From: Chitinophagaceae bacterium
GTDB lineage: Bacteria; Bacteroidota; Bacteroidia; Chitinophagales; Chitinophagaceae
Length of the DNA stretch: 8,037 nucleotides
Direction: 5' to 3'
Assembly (NCBI GenBank): GCA_003456175.1
Contig: DMPB01000140.1
Span: 1,804 to 9,840 of the forward strand
Shown piece after piece: positions 1 to 5,728 of this stretch. The position numbers and the translations under genes are program-made. The notes beneath the pieces are model-generated. The model was not told the DNA's origin, made no database searches, and saw nothing but the letters and a program-made list of their open reading frames with translations. Within the stretch, counting starts at the first letter, position 1. Each line of letters opens with the position of its first letter.

Positions 1-1230
1 CCTTATACTTATGTTAGTACAACTGGTGCAAACGTAACCGATGTAGTAGCTCCAGCAGGAGATTACTTACCACGTACCGAAGGCCCCGCACCAACGCCAT
101 TTACATTATTGAATGGCTCACCTGTGAACGGTAACTGGATTTTAAGATATTGCGATAACTGGGGTGCAGATAATGGTACTCTATTTTTCTGGAATTTAGA
201 ATTTGGCCCTTCACTACCTCGTATCGATGCGGGCTCTATTAATGAAACCTACTCCATTGGCCCTCGTAGTGCCACATGGTTAACAGGTTTAGGCTTGATA
301 GACCAAACCCAAACAGGTAATGTATATACCGCAAGGGTATCACCAACAGTAGCAAGCGTGTACAATTATCGTTTCAGAGTTACAGATAGTGCTAACTGCG
401 TATACGATACTGTAGTACGTGTATTTGCAAATCCTCGTCCTTTGAAATCAACTTTCAATGCCGACACTATTATTTGTAGCAATACAGCTGCCACATTACG
501 TGTACAAAATGTACAGGCTAATACTACTTATAACTGGTTTTTAACGGGCAATATCAGTGGCACACCTGCTGGCACAGGAGCTAACTTTACTACGCCTGTA
601 TTACCATTGCAACCTGCTTCAGTGAAATTTTATCTGAATGCTGTAAGTAATGGCTGTAATACTAGAGATACGGTGAGTGTTCGAATTTTACAACTTGTAG
701 ATACTCCAGTTGTAACCCTTACCAATGCAACTCGCTTCACACTTACCTTCAGCTGGCCAGCAGTTGCGAACGCAACAGGTTATCAAATCAGTGTCGATGG
801 TGGTGCGACCTTCATTACACCTAACGGCACTAACGGCTTATCACATACAGTTAGTGGTTTGCGTCCTTACGAACTGAAAAACGTTTTAGTAAGAGCACTT
901 GGTCCGGTAGCTTGTCAGAACAGCTTGAATGCACGTGCCAGCGGCCGTACCTTAGTAGATGAGTTATTTGTACCAAACGCCTTCACACCTAATGCCGATG
1001 GCAAAAACGATGTTTGGATGCCTTATGGTTATTTAATACAAGATATCGATCTGAAAATCTTCAATCAATGGGGCGAACTTGTATTCGAAAGCCGCGATAA
1101 AACCAAAGGTTGGGATGGCACCTCGAAAGGTAAGCAACAGCCAATGGGTGTGTACGTGTATACCTTACGGGTAAATACAGTTGATGGTAAAGTGATTGAT
1201 AAAAAAGGTTCTATCAATCTTGTACGCTAA
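1..1230 (+). CDS. T9SS type B sorting-domain surface/secreted protein, 5' partial
   Basis: This is the C-terminal 409 residues of a larger protein. The frame is open from base 1, so an apparent TTG start at 109 is internal. Residues 1-69 resemble the end of a proprotein-convertase P-domain (key pattern NGSPVNGNWILRY, then GTLFFWNLEF). Residues about 76-144 and 147-232 look like two PKD/Ig-like modules, each with a Cys near a DTV strand. Residues 235-316 look like FN3 (FSWPAVANATGYQISVDGG). From residue 319 (base 955) comes a CHU_C / gliding-motility-associated C-terminal domain: VPNAFTPNADGKND, then IFNQWGELVFES, GWDG and GVYVYTLRV. In Bacteroidota such type B domains direct export through the T9SS. 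The protein is therefore predicted to cross the outer membrane and be released or held at the surface, helped by the SprF-like protein encoded next. The function of the missing N-terminus (protease, adhesin or other) cannot be told. The sorting domain is certain; the P-domain and Ig/FN3 calls are by pattern. Confidence 0.9.
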   Translation, partial: PYTYVSTTGANVTDVVAPAGDYLPRTEGPAPTPFTLLNGSPVNGNWILRYCDNWGADNGTLFFWNLEFGPSLPRIDAGSINETYSIGPRSATWLTGLGLIDQTQTGNVYTARVSPTVASVYNYRFRVTDSANCVYDTVVRVFANPRPLKSTFNADTIICSNTAATLRVQNVQANTTYNWFLTGNISGTPAGTGANFTTPVLPLQPASVKFYLNAVSNGCNTRDTVSVRILQLVDTPVVTLTNATRFTLTFSWPAVANATGYQISVDGGATFITPNGTNGLSHTVSGLRPYELKNVLVRALGPVACQNSLNARASGRTLVDELFVPNAFTPNADGKNDVWMPYGYLIQDIDLKIFNQWGELVFESRDKTKGWDGTSKGKQQPMGVYVYTLRVNTVDGKVIDKKGSINLVR

Positions 1231-1247
1231 TCTTTCAAAATAGCAAG

Positions 1248-1280
1248 GGGTGTTTCAATACTTACGTAAATGAACATCCC
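1248..1280 (+). other. Intercistronic stem-loop between cargo gene and porP/sprF-like gene
   Basis: GGGTGTT (from 1248) can pair with AACATCCC (1273-1280), using one G-U pair. The stem continues through CA/TG with a bulged T. The loop contains the degenerate repeat TACTTACGTAAATG. A competing pairing, AGGGGT (1246-1251) with ACCCCT (1292-1297), is also possible. No T-run follows, so it is not a classical terminator. It could be an mRNA processing or stability element between cotranscribed genes. No TAnnTTTG promoter motif is seen in this 92-base gap. Confidence 0.35.
1259..1272 (-). repeat. Dispersed 14-bp repeat, degenerate copy 1
   Basis: TACTTACGTAAATG matches the complement of the consensus (CCTTACGGTAAATG) except for one deleted G and altered 5' bases. 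The deletion makes the core an even palindrome, TTACGTAA. The 13-mer TACTTACGTAAAT recurs exactly at 5616-5628, so this form is a subtype and not random decay. It lies in the gap between the cargo gene and the porP/sprF-like gene. Confidence 0.55.
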
Positions 1281-1322
1281 TGTTCTTGTTAACCCCTAAC
1301 AATCAAGGAATAAAGAAAAACC

Positions 1323-2339
1323 ATGAAGCATTTTAAAAAGTTGATCATAGCGGCATCAGTAGTGCTAGGTGTTACATCAAACGCAACAGCACAAGTAGAT
1401 CCGCATTTCTCTCAATATTATGTATATCCAAGTTGGTTAAACCCAGGTATGACTGGTGCAATTGATGCCGACTACCGCGTATCAGCCATTTATCGTAATC
1501 AGTGGGCTGGTATCACCAATGCATTTTCTACAGTTGGTTTGAGTGCCGATTTTGTGACTGATAAAAACCTCAACTTCGGTGTTAGCTTGCTAAACCAAAC
1601 CGCTGGCGATGGCGGCTATACTTATACTACCGCCTACGGTAATATTGCCTATACTGGCTTACGTTTAGGTGTTGCGGGAACACATCGGATAGTGTTTGGC
1701 GTACAAGGTGGTTTAATCAATCGTCGCTTTAACCCTAGCAAATTCACTTTTGGTGATCAATGGAACCCTGCAACAGGTTTCCCACCTTCAAACCCTACCT
1801 CTACAGAAGTATTTGCAAGAACAAGTGCAGCTACTTTCGATGCTGGCGCCGGCGTAGCTTATTACGATGCTACCCCGGGCAAAAAGGCAAATATGTTCTT
1901 AGGTTTTTCTGCATCGCATTTAACACAGCCAGAAGATCCGTTTATTAGCACAGGTACACCTCAAAAATTACCGATGCGTTTAACCTTTCATGGTGGTGTT
2001 CGCTTGTTAGTAAGCGAAACCTTTTCAATCACACCTAACGTATTGTACTTACGCCAAGGTAATGCAGAGGAAAAAATGGTTGGTGCTTACGGACAAATTA
2101 GAGCGAATGAGCAAACAGATTTTATGTTCGGAGCAAACTATCGTTTTAACGATGCTATCTCTCCTTATATCGGTTTTTCGTTCAAGAGTTTTGTATTAGG
2201 TGCCAGTTATGATGTGAATACCTCTGATTTAGGCAGAGCAGCTGGCGGTGGTGCGAACAGTTTTGAGATTTCATTATCCTTCTTTGGTCGCAAAAATAAA
2301 ACCCTACCTGCCGAACCATTTGTTTGTCCTCGCTTGTAA
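1323..2339 (+). CDS. PorP/SprF-family T9SS outer-membrane protein
   Basis: The product has 338 residues, the usual size for the PorP/SprF family, and is predicted to be an outer-membrane beta-barrel. It starts with a signal peptide (KK at 5-6, hydrophobic IIAASVVLGV, probable cleavage near NATA/Q at 23-24). The mature N-terminus has the family signature DPHFSQYYVYPSWLNPGMTG, then YRNQW. The rest is alternating aromatic and small residues typical of barrel strands, ending in FEISLSFFGRK and a C-terminal CPRL close to the conserved CPR tail. In Flavobacterium johnsoniae, SprF is needed for surface delivery of the type B cargo SprB; in Porphyromonas gingivalis, PorP is a T9SS component linked to PorE. 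Here it lies 92 bases after a type B cargo gene and 57 bases before a porE-like gene, so a cargo-specific role is likely. ATG 1323 is chosen because it gives a complete signal peptide. A weak AAGGA lies 13 bases upstream. Confidence 0.93.
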   Translation: MKHFKKLIIAASVVLGVTSNATAQVDPHFSQYYVYPSWLNPGMTGAIDADYRVSAIYRNQWAGITNAFSTVGLSADFVTDKNLNFGVSLLNQTAGDGGYTYTTAYGNIAYTGLRLGVAGTHRIVFGVQGGLINRRFNPSKFTFGDQWNPATGFPPSNPTSTEVFARTSAATFDAGAGVAYYDATPGKKANMFLGFSASHLTQPEDPFISTGTPQKLPMRLTFHGGVRLLVSETFSITPNVLYLRQGNAEEKMVGAYGQIRANEQTDFMFGANYRFNDAISPYIGFSFKSFVLGASYDVNTSDLGRAAGGGANSFEISLSFFGRKNKTLPAEPFVCPRL

Positions 2340-2342
2340 CAT

Positions 2343-2356
2343 CATTTACCGCAAGG
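2343..2356 (+). repeat. Dispersed 14-bp repeat, copy 2 (one mismatch)
   Basis: CATTTACCGCAAGG differs from the consensus CATTTACCGTAAGG at one base. It begins four bases after the stop codon of the porP/sprF-like gene, inside the 57-base gap before the porE-like gene. Shortly after it, AACTTCATTTA (2359-2369) repeats the 11 bases that lead into copy 4 (5561-5571), suggesting a longer, decayed element. Confidence 0.65.
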
Positions 2357-2396
2357 ATAACTTCATTTATTACATCAAGCACATTGAATACAACAC

Positions 2397-4400
2397 ATGA
2401 AAAACGGAACAATATATAAGATAGGTATAGTAGCACTAGCATTTATGGCTAGTATCGCTGTACAGGCTCAATTTAGTTACGATTATCTCCGAAATGCAGA
2501 TAAGTTCTACGCCAAAGGCGATTACTTCACAGCGGCTCAGTACTACGAAAAATATTTACAAGCCAATAAGAAAAAGGGTAATGAAGGTGGCTATGAGCCT
2601 TATAGTGCCCAAAGCTTGAATAAAGTAGTAGGTAAGGCAAGTAATTCAAGAGAAAAGGTAGTGTACAAACTAGCAGAATGCTATCGTAAATACAACGATT
2701 TTGGTAATGCCGAAAAGTGGTATGCCGAAGCTGCGAAGTTTGATACTGCTCAATTTCCACAAGCCCGCTATTGGCATGCCGTAAGCTTACGTGCCAACGG
2801 AAAATATGATGAGGCGAGAGCTGCTTTTCAAAACTTTACACAATCGTATACCCGTAAAGACGACTTTGCAGTAAAAGCGAAAAAAGAACTTGATAACCTC
2901 ATTTTCATTGATGCTCAATTGAAAAAAAGCGATTTGGGCATGTACGTTATTGGCAAAGCCGATAGCACGGTGAACCCTGTTGGTGCCAACTATGCACCTG
3001 TTGCAGCGAACGGTGTGCTATATTTTACAAGCACCCGTCCGGATAGTGTTGATGCAAAAGGTAAAGCACAATATGTGAACCATCTCTATCAAGCTAGTTT
3101 AAAAGATACTAGCATTGGTGTTCCTGAAAAGGTAGCAATCTTACAACCGTTAGGAACGCAACAAGGCGTTAGCGCTGTTAGTGCCGATGGCAAAAAAATG
3201 TACCTAACACGCTGGACGGTGAAAGATGGTAAGAAGAACGCTGCTTTATACATCAGCACTAAAAATGGCGATGGTGTTTGGAGTGAACCTGCAATGTTAG
3301 ACACACTTATTAACCGCCCTGGTTATAGTACGCAACAACCAGCCGTTACACCTGACGGTAAATATTTGCTCTTTAGTAGCGATGCGCCAGGTGGTGCTGG
3401 TAAGTTCGATTTATACTACGTAGCACTCGATAGCAAGGGTTCACCCAAAGGCAAAATCAATAATCTGAAAAGCGTTAACACAACTGAAGATGACCAAGCT
3501 CCATTCTATCATGGTGCCAGCAGCACGCTTGTATTTGCCAGCAATGGCCGTGTAGGCATGGGTGGTTTTGATTTATATCAGGCAAAAGGTAGTATTGAAA
3601 GCTTAGGTGCTGTTGAAAATTTAGGTTACCCTGTTAACTCCGTGAAAGACGATATCTATTTCTACAGTGGTAGCGATAGAAACATTTGGAAGGGCGGTTA
3701 CTTTAGTAGCGATAGAGGTAGTGTATGTTGCTTAGAATTATACAGCATGCACAAACTTCGCCCAGCTCGTTACATTACTGGTGCCGTGTACGATAGTAGT
3801 ACGAATCAACCAACAGCGGCAACTATTAATGTAGTAGATGGTAATGGAAAAACTGTATATACTTTTAATACAGCTGCCGATGGTCGTTACGCATTCACCA
3901 TGCCAGAATACCAGTCGTTAAAGCTCGAAGCTAGCAAGCCTAGCTATTATAATGGTAGTATCAATTTCAATGCTCCTGCCGATCCAGAGTTAGATAGCTT
4001 GTTTAATCCGAACGTATATGTATCACCAATTCCAGTAGAAACGAAGCCACAACCAATGATTGTGTACTTTGATTTCGATAAGAAAGATTTACGTCCTGGC
4101 GATATTGCTGTACTAGATAGCCTTGTTGCATTATTGCAACGAGAGCCATCACTCAGTATTGAATTAGGTGGTTATACCGATGGTAAAGGTGGCGAAAGCT
4201 ACAACAAGCGCTTAAGTAAGAAACGTGCCACCGAGGTGAAAGATTACCTTGTGAAGCAAGGCATTGCCGCCGATCGTTTAGAAACTAAAGGTTATGGCAA
4301 ATGCTGCCCAATTGTAGCAGAAACAACAGCCGATGGGGCCGATAACCCAGAAGCACGCCAGCAGAACCGTAGAGTAGAAGTAAAGATTATTAAACTATAA
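2397..4400 (+). CDS. PorE-like T9SS protein: TPR, PD40 propeller, CRD and OmpA C-terminal domains
   Basis: The product has 667 residues. A signal peptide spans residues 1-24 (hydrophobic IGIVALAFMASIAV, cleavage near VQA/Q). There is no lipobox Cys, unlike P. gingivalis PorE, a lipoprotein. TPR-like helices follow (about 28-55, 88-115, 124-148: YAKGDYFTAAQYYEKYL, then ECYRKYNDFGNAEKWYAEA). Residues about 190-450 form a PD40-type beta-propeller (PAVTPDGKYLLFSSD at 315-329, GKFDLYY, GGFDLYQ). Residues about 458-525 look like a carboxypeptidase-regulatory-like fold (ITGAVYDSSTNQP, then AADGRYAF). Residues 553-667 are an OmpA/MotB peptidoglycan-binding domain (VYFDFDKKDLRP, GYTDGKG, LSKKRA). The diaminopimelate-binding Asp and Arg are present as D595 and R610, at the standard spacing of 15. 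This domain order is that of PorE (PG1058), which joins the T9SS to the cell wall and works with PorP. It is encoded directly after a PorP/SprF-like gene and is the last gene before the terminator. Two Cys-Cys pairs (444-445, 636-637) are notable. Confidence 0.9.
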   Translation: MKNGTIYKIGIVALAFMASIAVQAQFSYDYLRNADKFYAKGDYFTAAQYYEKYLQANKKKGNEGGYEPYSAQSLNKVVGKASNSREKVVYKLAECYRKYNDFGNAEKWYAEAAKFDTAQFPQARYWHAVSLRANGKYDEARAAFQNFTQSYTRKDDFAVKAKKELDNLIFIDAQLKKSDLGMYVIGKADSTVNPVGANYAPVAANGVLYFTSTRPDSVDAKGKAQYVNHLYQASLKDTSIGVPEKVAILQPLGTQQGVSAVSADGKKMYLTRWTVKDGKKNAALYISTKNGDGVWSEPAMLDTLINRPGYSTQQPAVTPDGKYLLFSSDAPGGAGKFDLYYVALDSKGSPKGKINNLKSVNTTEDDQAPFYHGASSTLVFASNGRVGMGGFDLYQAKGSIESLGAVENLGYPVNSVKDDIYFYSGSDRNIWKGGYFSSDRGSVCCLELYSMHKLRPARYITGAVYDSSTNQPTAATINVVDGNGKTVYTFNTAADGRYAFTMPEYQSLKLEASKPSYYNGSINFNAPADPELDSLFNPNVYVSPIPVETKPQPMIVYFDFDKKDLRPGDIAVLDSLVALLQREPSLSIELGGYTDGKGGESYNKRLSKKRATEVKDYLVKQGIAADRLETKGYGKCCPIVAETTADGADNPEARQQNRRVEVKIIKL

Positions 4401-4404
4401 GTAA

Positions 4405-4418
4405 CCTTACGGTAAATG
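4405..4418 (-). repeat. Dispersed 14-bp repeat, copy 3 (exact)
   Basis: CCTTACGGTAAATG is the exact complement of CATTTACCGTAAGG. It starts four bases after the porE-like stop codon and ends one base before the terminator stem, so it lies in the 3' UTR. With the following hairpin, this gap separates the secretion genes from rpsL. Confidence 0.7.
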
Positions 4419-4419
4419 G

Positions 4420-4450
4420 AATTGCGGCTCGCCTTTGGCGAGCCGCAATT
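4420..4450 (+). terminator. Rho-independent-type terminator after the T9SS gene unit
   Basis: A perfect 14-bp stem, AATTGCGGCTCGCC (4420-4433) with GGCGAGCCGCAATT (4437-4450), closes a TTT loop. The downstream tract is only moderately T-rich (ATTATTATAAA region). Its position 20 bases after the porE-like stop and upstream of the rpsL promoter supports transcription ending here. Confidence 0.85.
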
Positions 4451-4500
4451 ATTATAAAGCCTACTGCCACAAGCACTATGTGGAAAAGAAACATATTTTT

Positions 4501-4532
4501 TTTGGTATTTCCCCACAGTGGCTGTACTTTTG
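4501..4532 (+). promoter_or_regulatory. Bacteroidota-type promoter for rpsL-rpsG
   Basis: TTTG at 4501-4504 (the -33 element) and TACTTTTG at 4525-4532 (an exact TAnnTTTG -7 element) are 20 bases apart, within the usual range for the primary sigma factor of Bacteroidota. An eight-T run (4496-4503) lies at the -33 side. The start of transcription should fall near 4538-4541, giving an mRNA leader of about 20 bases. The promoter overlaps an upstream in-frame GTG at 4518, which rules that GTG out as the rpsL start. Confidence 0.85.
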
Positions 4533-4559
4533 CCGTCCGAAAATTTAAAAGGGTTTAGA

Positions 4560-4940
4560 ATGCCTACAATTCAACAATTAGTAAGAAAAGGCCGCGAAAT
4601 CATTAAGGCCAAAAGCAAATCAAGAGCACTCGATGCTTGCCCTCAACGCCGTGGCGTTTGTACAAGGGTGTATACAACCACTCCTAAGAAACCTAACTCT
4701 GCATTGCGTAAGGTTGCTAAAGTGCGTTTAACCAACAAAATTGAAGTTATTGCCTACATCCCAGGTGAAGGCCACAACTTACAAGAACACTCTATCGTAT
4801 TAATCCGTGGTGGTCGTGTTAAAGACTTACCAGGTGTACGTTACCACATTGTACGCGGTAGCTTAGATACTGCCGGTGTTAAAGACCGTAAGCAGAGCCG
4901 TTCTAAGTACGGTACTAAGAAAGAAAAACCAAAGAAATAA
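4560..4940 (+). CDS. rpsL: 30S ribosomal protein S12
   Basis: The product has 126 residues, normal for S12. It helps form the decoding centre of the 30S subunit. The sequence shows the family core [20 protein letters not shown] followed by [13 protein letters not shown], then [10 protein letters not shown] and [14 protein letters not shown]. Numbering matches E. coli exactly in this core. The streptomycin-related lysines K43 and K88 are wild type, as is P42, and D89, the residue methylthiolated by RimO in other bacteria, is present. ATG 4560 is chosen because it gives the canonical N-terminus [12 protein letters not shown]; an in-frame GTG 42 bases upstream lies inside the promoter and would add 14 unrelated residues. 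No clear Shine-Dalgarno is present. It is first in a two-gene unit with rpsG, 72 bases downstream. Confidence 0.98.
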   Translation: MPTIQQLVRKGREIIKAKSKSRALDACPQRRGVCTRVYTTTPKKPNSALRKVAKVRLTNKIEVIAYIPGEGHNLQEHSIVLIRGGRVKDLPGVRYHIVRGSLDTAGVKDRKQSRSKYGTKKEKPKK

Positions 4941-4951
4941 TTCATTCATTA

Positions 4952-4996
4952 TACGGGCTGAGTAAAGTTGCTAATACTTGAAGATATTCAGCCGTA
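4952..4996 (+). promoter_or_regulatory. Structured rpsL-rpsG intercistronic stem-loop, candidate S7 autoregulatory site
   Basis: TACGGGCTGAGTA (4952-4964) pairs with TATTCAGCCGTA (4985-4996) as a 12-bp stem with one bulged G (4957) and one G-U pair. Above a five-base one-sided bulge (4980-4984), AAGT (4965-4968) pairs with ACTT (4976-4979) around a seven-base loop. No T-run follows, so it is not a terminator. In E. coli the rpsL-rpsG gap holds the site where S7 represses its own mRNA. The same location and a bulged stem suggest a similar role here, but this is inference. Confidence 0.5.
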
Positions 4997-5012
4997 ATTA
5001 AACATTAGAACC

Positions 5013-5480
5013 ATGCGTAAAGCACAAGCCAAAAAATTACCTTTAGCTCCTGATGGACGCTTCAATGATACTTTAGTAACTCGTTTTGTGAACAACCTAA
5101 TGTGGGATGGTAAAAAGAGTGCAGCTCTTAATATCTTCTACGATGCTGTTGACAGAGTTAGCAAAATTACCGGCGAAGATGGATACGAGATCTGGAAAAA
5201 AGCACTTCAAAACGTTACACCTAGCGTAGAAGTACGTAGCCGCCGTATCGGTGGTGCTACCTTCCAAATTCCTACAGAAGTTCGTCCAGACCGCAAGATT
5301 TCTTTAAGTATCAAGTGGTTGATTCGTTACAGCCGTGAGCGTAATGGTAAAACAATGGCCGATAAGTTATCAAACGAAATAATGGCCGCTGCTAAAGGCG
5401 AAGGTGGTGCCTTCAAAAAGAAAGAAGATACACACCGTATGGCAGAAGCCAACAAGGCATTCTCACACTTTAAAGTATAG
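5013..5480 (+). CDS. rpsG: 30S ribosomal protein S7
   Basis: The product has 155 residues, the normal length. S7 is the primary assembly protein of the 30S head, binding the 3' major domain of 16S rRNA and contacting the E-site tRNA. The sequence shows the family pattern in order: [20 protein letters not shown] (17-36), the conserved beta-hairpin region [20 protein letters not shown] (72-91), [10 protein letters not shown] (101-110), and the C-terminal [11 protein letters not shown]. The ATG at 5013 gives the expected N-terminus [10 protein letters not shown]; the bases before it (AACATTAGAACC) are A-rich with no Shine-Dalgarno sequence. It lies 72 bases after rpsL and should share its mRNA. 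A structured element in that gap may control its translation. A very strong terminator follows 18 bases after the stop, cutting it off from fusA. Confidence 0.98.
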   Translation: MRKAQAKKLPLAPDGRFNDTLVTRFVNNLMWDGKKSAALNIFYDAVDRVSKITGEDGYEIWKKALQNVTPSVEVRSRRIGGATFQIPTEVRPDRKISLSIKWLIRYSRERNGKTMADKLSNEIMAAAKGEGGAFKKKEDTHRMAEANKAFSHFKV

Positions 5481-5498
5481 TGTACCTATAAATTTTCG

Positions 5499-5532
5499 AA
5501 ATCCCGCAGTCATATACTGCGGGATTTTTTTT
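5499..5532 (+). terminator. Strong intrinsic terminator after rpsG
   Basis: ATCCCGCAGT (5501-5510) pairs perfectly with ACTGCGGGAT (5516-5525) across a CATAT loop, and flanking AA/TT pairs extend the stem to 12 bp. An uninterrupted run of eight T (5525-5532) follows. This is a textbook intrinsic terminator and implies little read-through from rpsL-rpsG into fusA. Confidence 0.95.
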
Positions 5533-5565
5533 GGCTATACAAGTGTTGCTTGCGGTTGGCAACTT

Positions 5566-5579
5566 CATTTACCGTAAGG
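5566..5579 (+). repeat. Dispersed 14-bp repeat, copy 4 (exact)
   Basis: CATTTACCGTAAGG is an exact consensus copy. It begins 33 bases past the rpsG terminator and about 60 bases before the fusA promoter, so it should lie outside both mature transcripts. It pairs with the degenerate inverted copy at 5616-5628: ATTTAC, GTAAG and TACT of this side match AGTACTTACGTAAAT, with single C and GTG bulges. Confidence 0.75.
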
Positions 5580-5615
5580 TGTACTTGCCTTGCTGTTCAT
5601 ATAAACTTAAAGGAG

Positions 5616-5628
5616 TACTTACGTAAAT
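5616..5628 (-). repeat. Dispersed repeat, degenerate copy 5 (inverted partner of copy 4)
   Basis: TACTTACGTAAAT is identical over 13 bases to the copy at 1259-1271 and carries the same G deletion and palindromic TTACGTAA core. It lies in inverted orientation 36 bases after copy 4, just upstream of the -33 element of the fusA promoter (5639), a position where a bound protein could affect fusA transcription. Confidence 0.6.
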
Positions 5629-5638
5629 TTTTTACGCC

Positions 5639-5672
5639 TTTGATACTTGATACAGATAAATAACTACTTTTG
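5639..5672 (+). promoter_or_regulatory. Bacteroidota-type promoter for fusA
   Basis: TACTTTTG at 5665-5672 is an exact TAnnTTTG -7 element, identical to that of rpsL. TTTG at 5639-5642 is the best -33 element; the spacing of 22 is slightly long. From the -7 element onward the sequence matches the rpsL promoter at 18 of 22 positions, including GAAAATTT at the expected start of transcription. The predicted leader is about 50 bases. Confidence 0.75.
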
Positions 5673-5683
5673 CACCCTGAAAA

Positions 5684-5704
5684 TTTCGGGTAGTGTGCCC
5701 GAAA
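5684..5704 (+). promoter_or_regulatory. fusA 5' leader hairpin
   Basis: TTTCGGG (5684-5690) pairs perfectly with CCCGAAA (5698-5704) around the loop TAGTGTG. It lies within a few bases of the predicted 5' end of the fusA mRNA, followed by an unstructured A-rich stretch up to the ATG. It could protect the 5' end of the mRNA or shape translation initiation. No T-run follows, so it is not an attenuator-type terminator. Confidence 0.55.
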
Positions 5705-5728
5705 CACAACTAAAAAACAAGAACCTTT

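Noticed and set aside
109..111. TTG as the start of the first gene
   Set aside because: The frame is open from base 1, and TTG 109 falls inside the P-domain-like segment; the gene is a 5' partial.
1163..1176. Near-match to the dispersed repeat (CCTTACGGGTAAAT) inside the sorting domain
   Set aside because: It has an extra G and encodes LRVN, as does a similar string at 7068-7081 in fusA; codon use explains it.
2182..2442. Antisense open frame across the end of the porP/sprF-like gene
   Set aside because: It shows no recognisable domain and overlaps a well-supported gene; the same holds for the other minus-strand frames in porE-like and fusA.
4467..4521. CCACA/TGTGG (4467-4483) and CCACAGTGG (4513-4521) as an operator pair around the rpsL promoter
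   Set aside because: The half-sites are only 4-5 bases, and no second location in the window supports them.
4518..4559. In-frame GTG giving rpsL an extra 14 N-terminal residues
   Set aside because: It lies inside the promoter, upstream of the expected transcription start, and the ATG at 4560 gives the canonical S12 N-terminus.
5545..5563. Small hairpin GTTGC/GCAAC past the rpsG terminator
   Set aside because: It has only five pairs, no T-run and no link to a transcript; likely chance.
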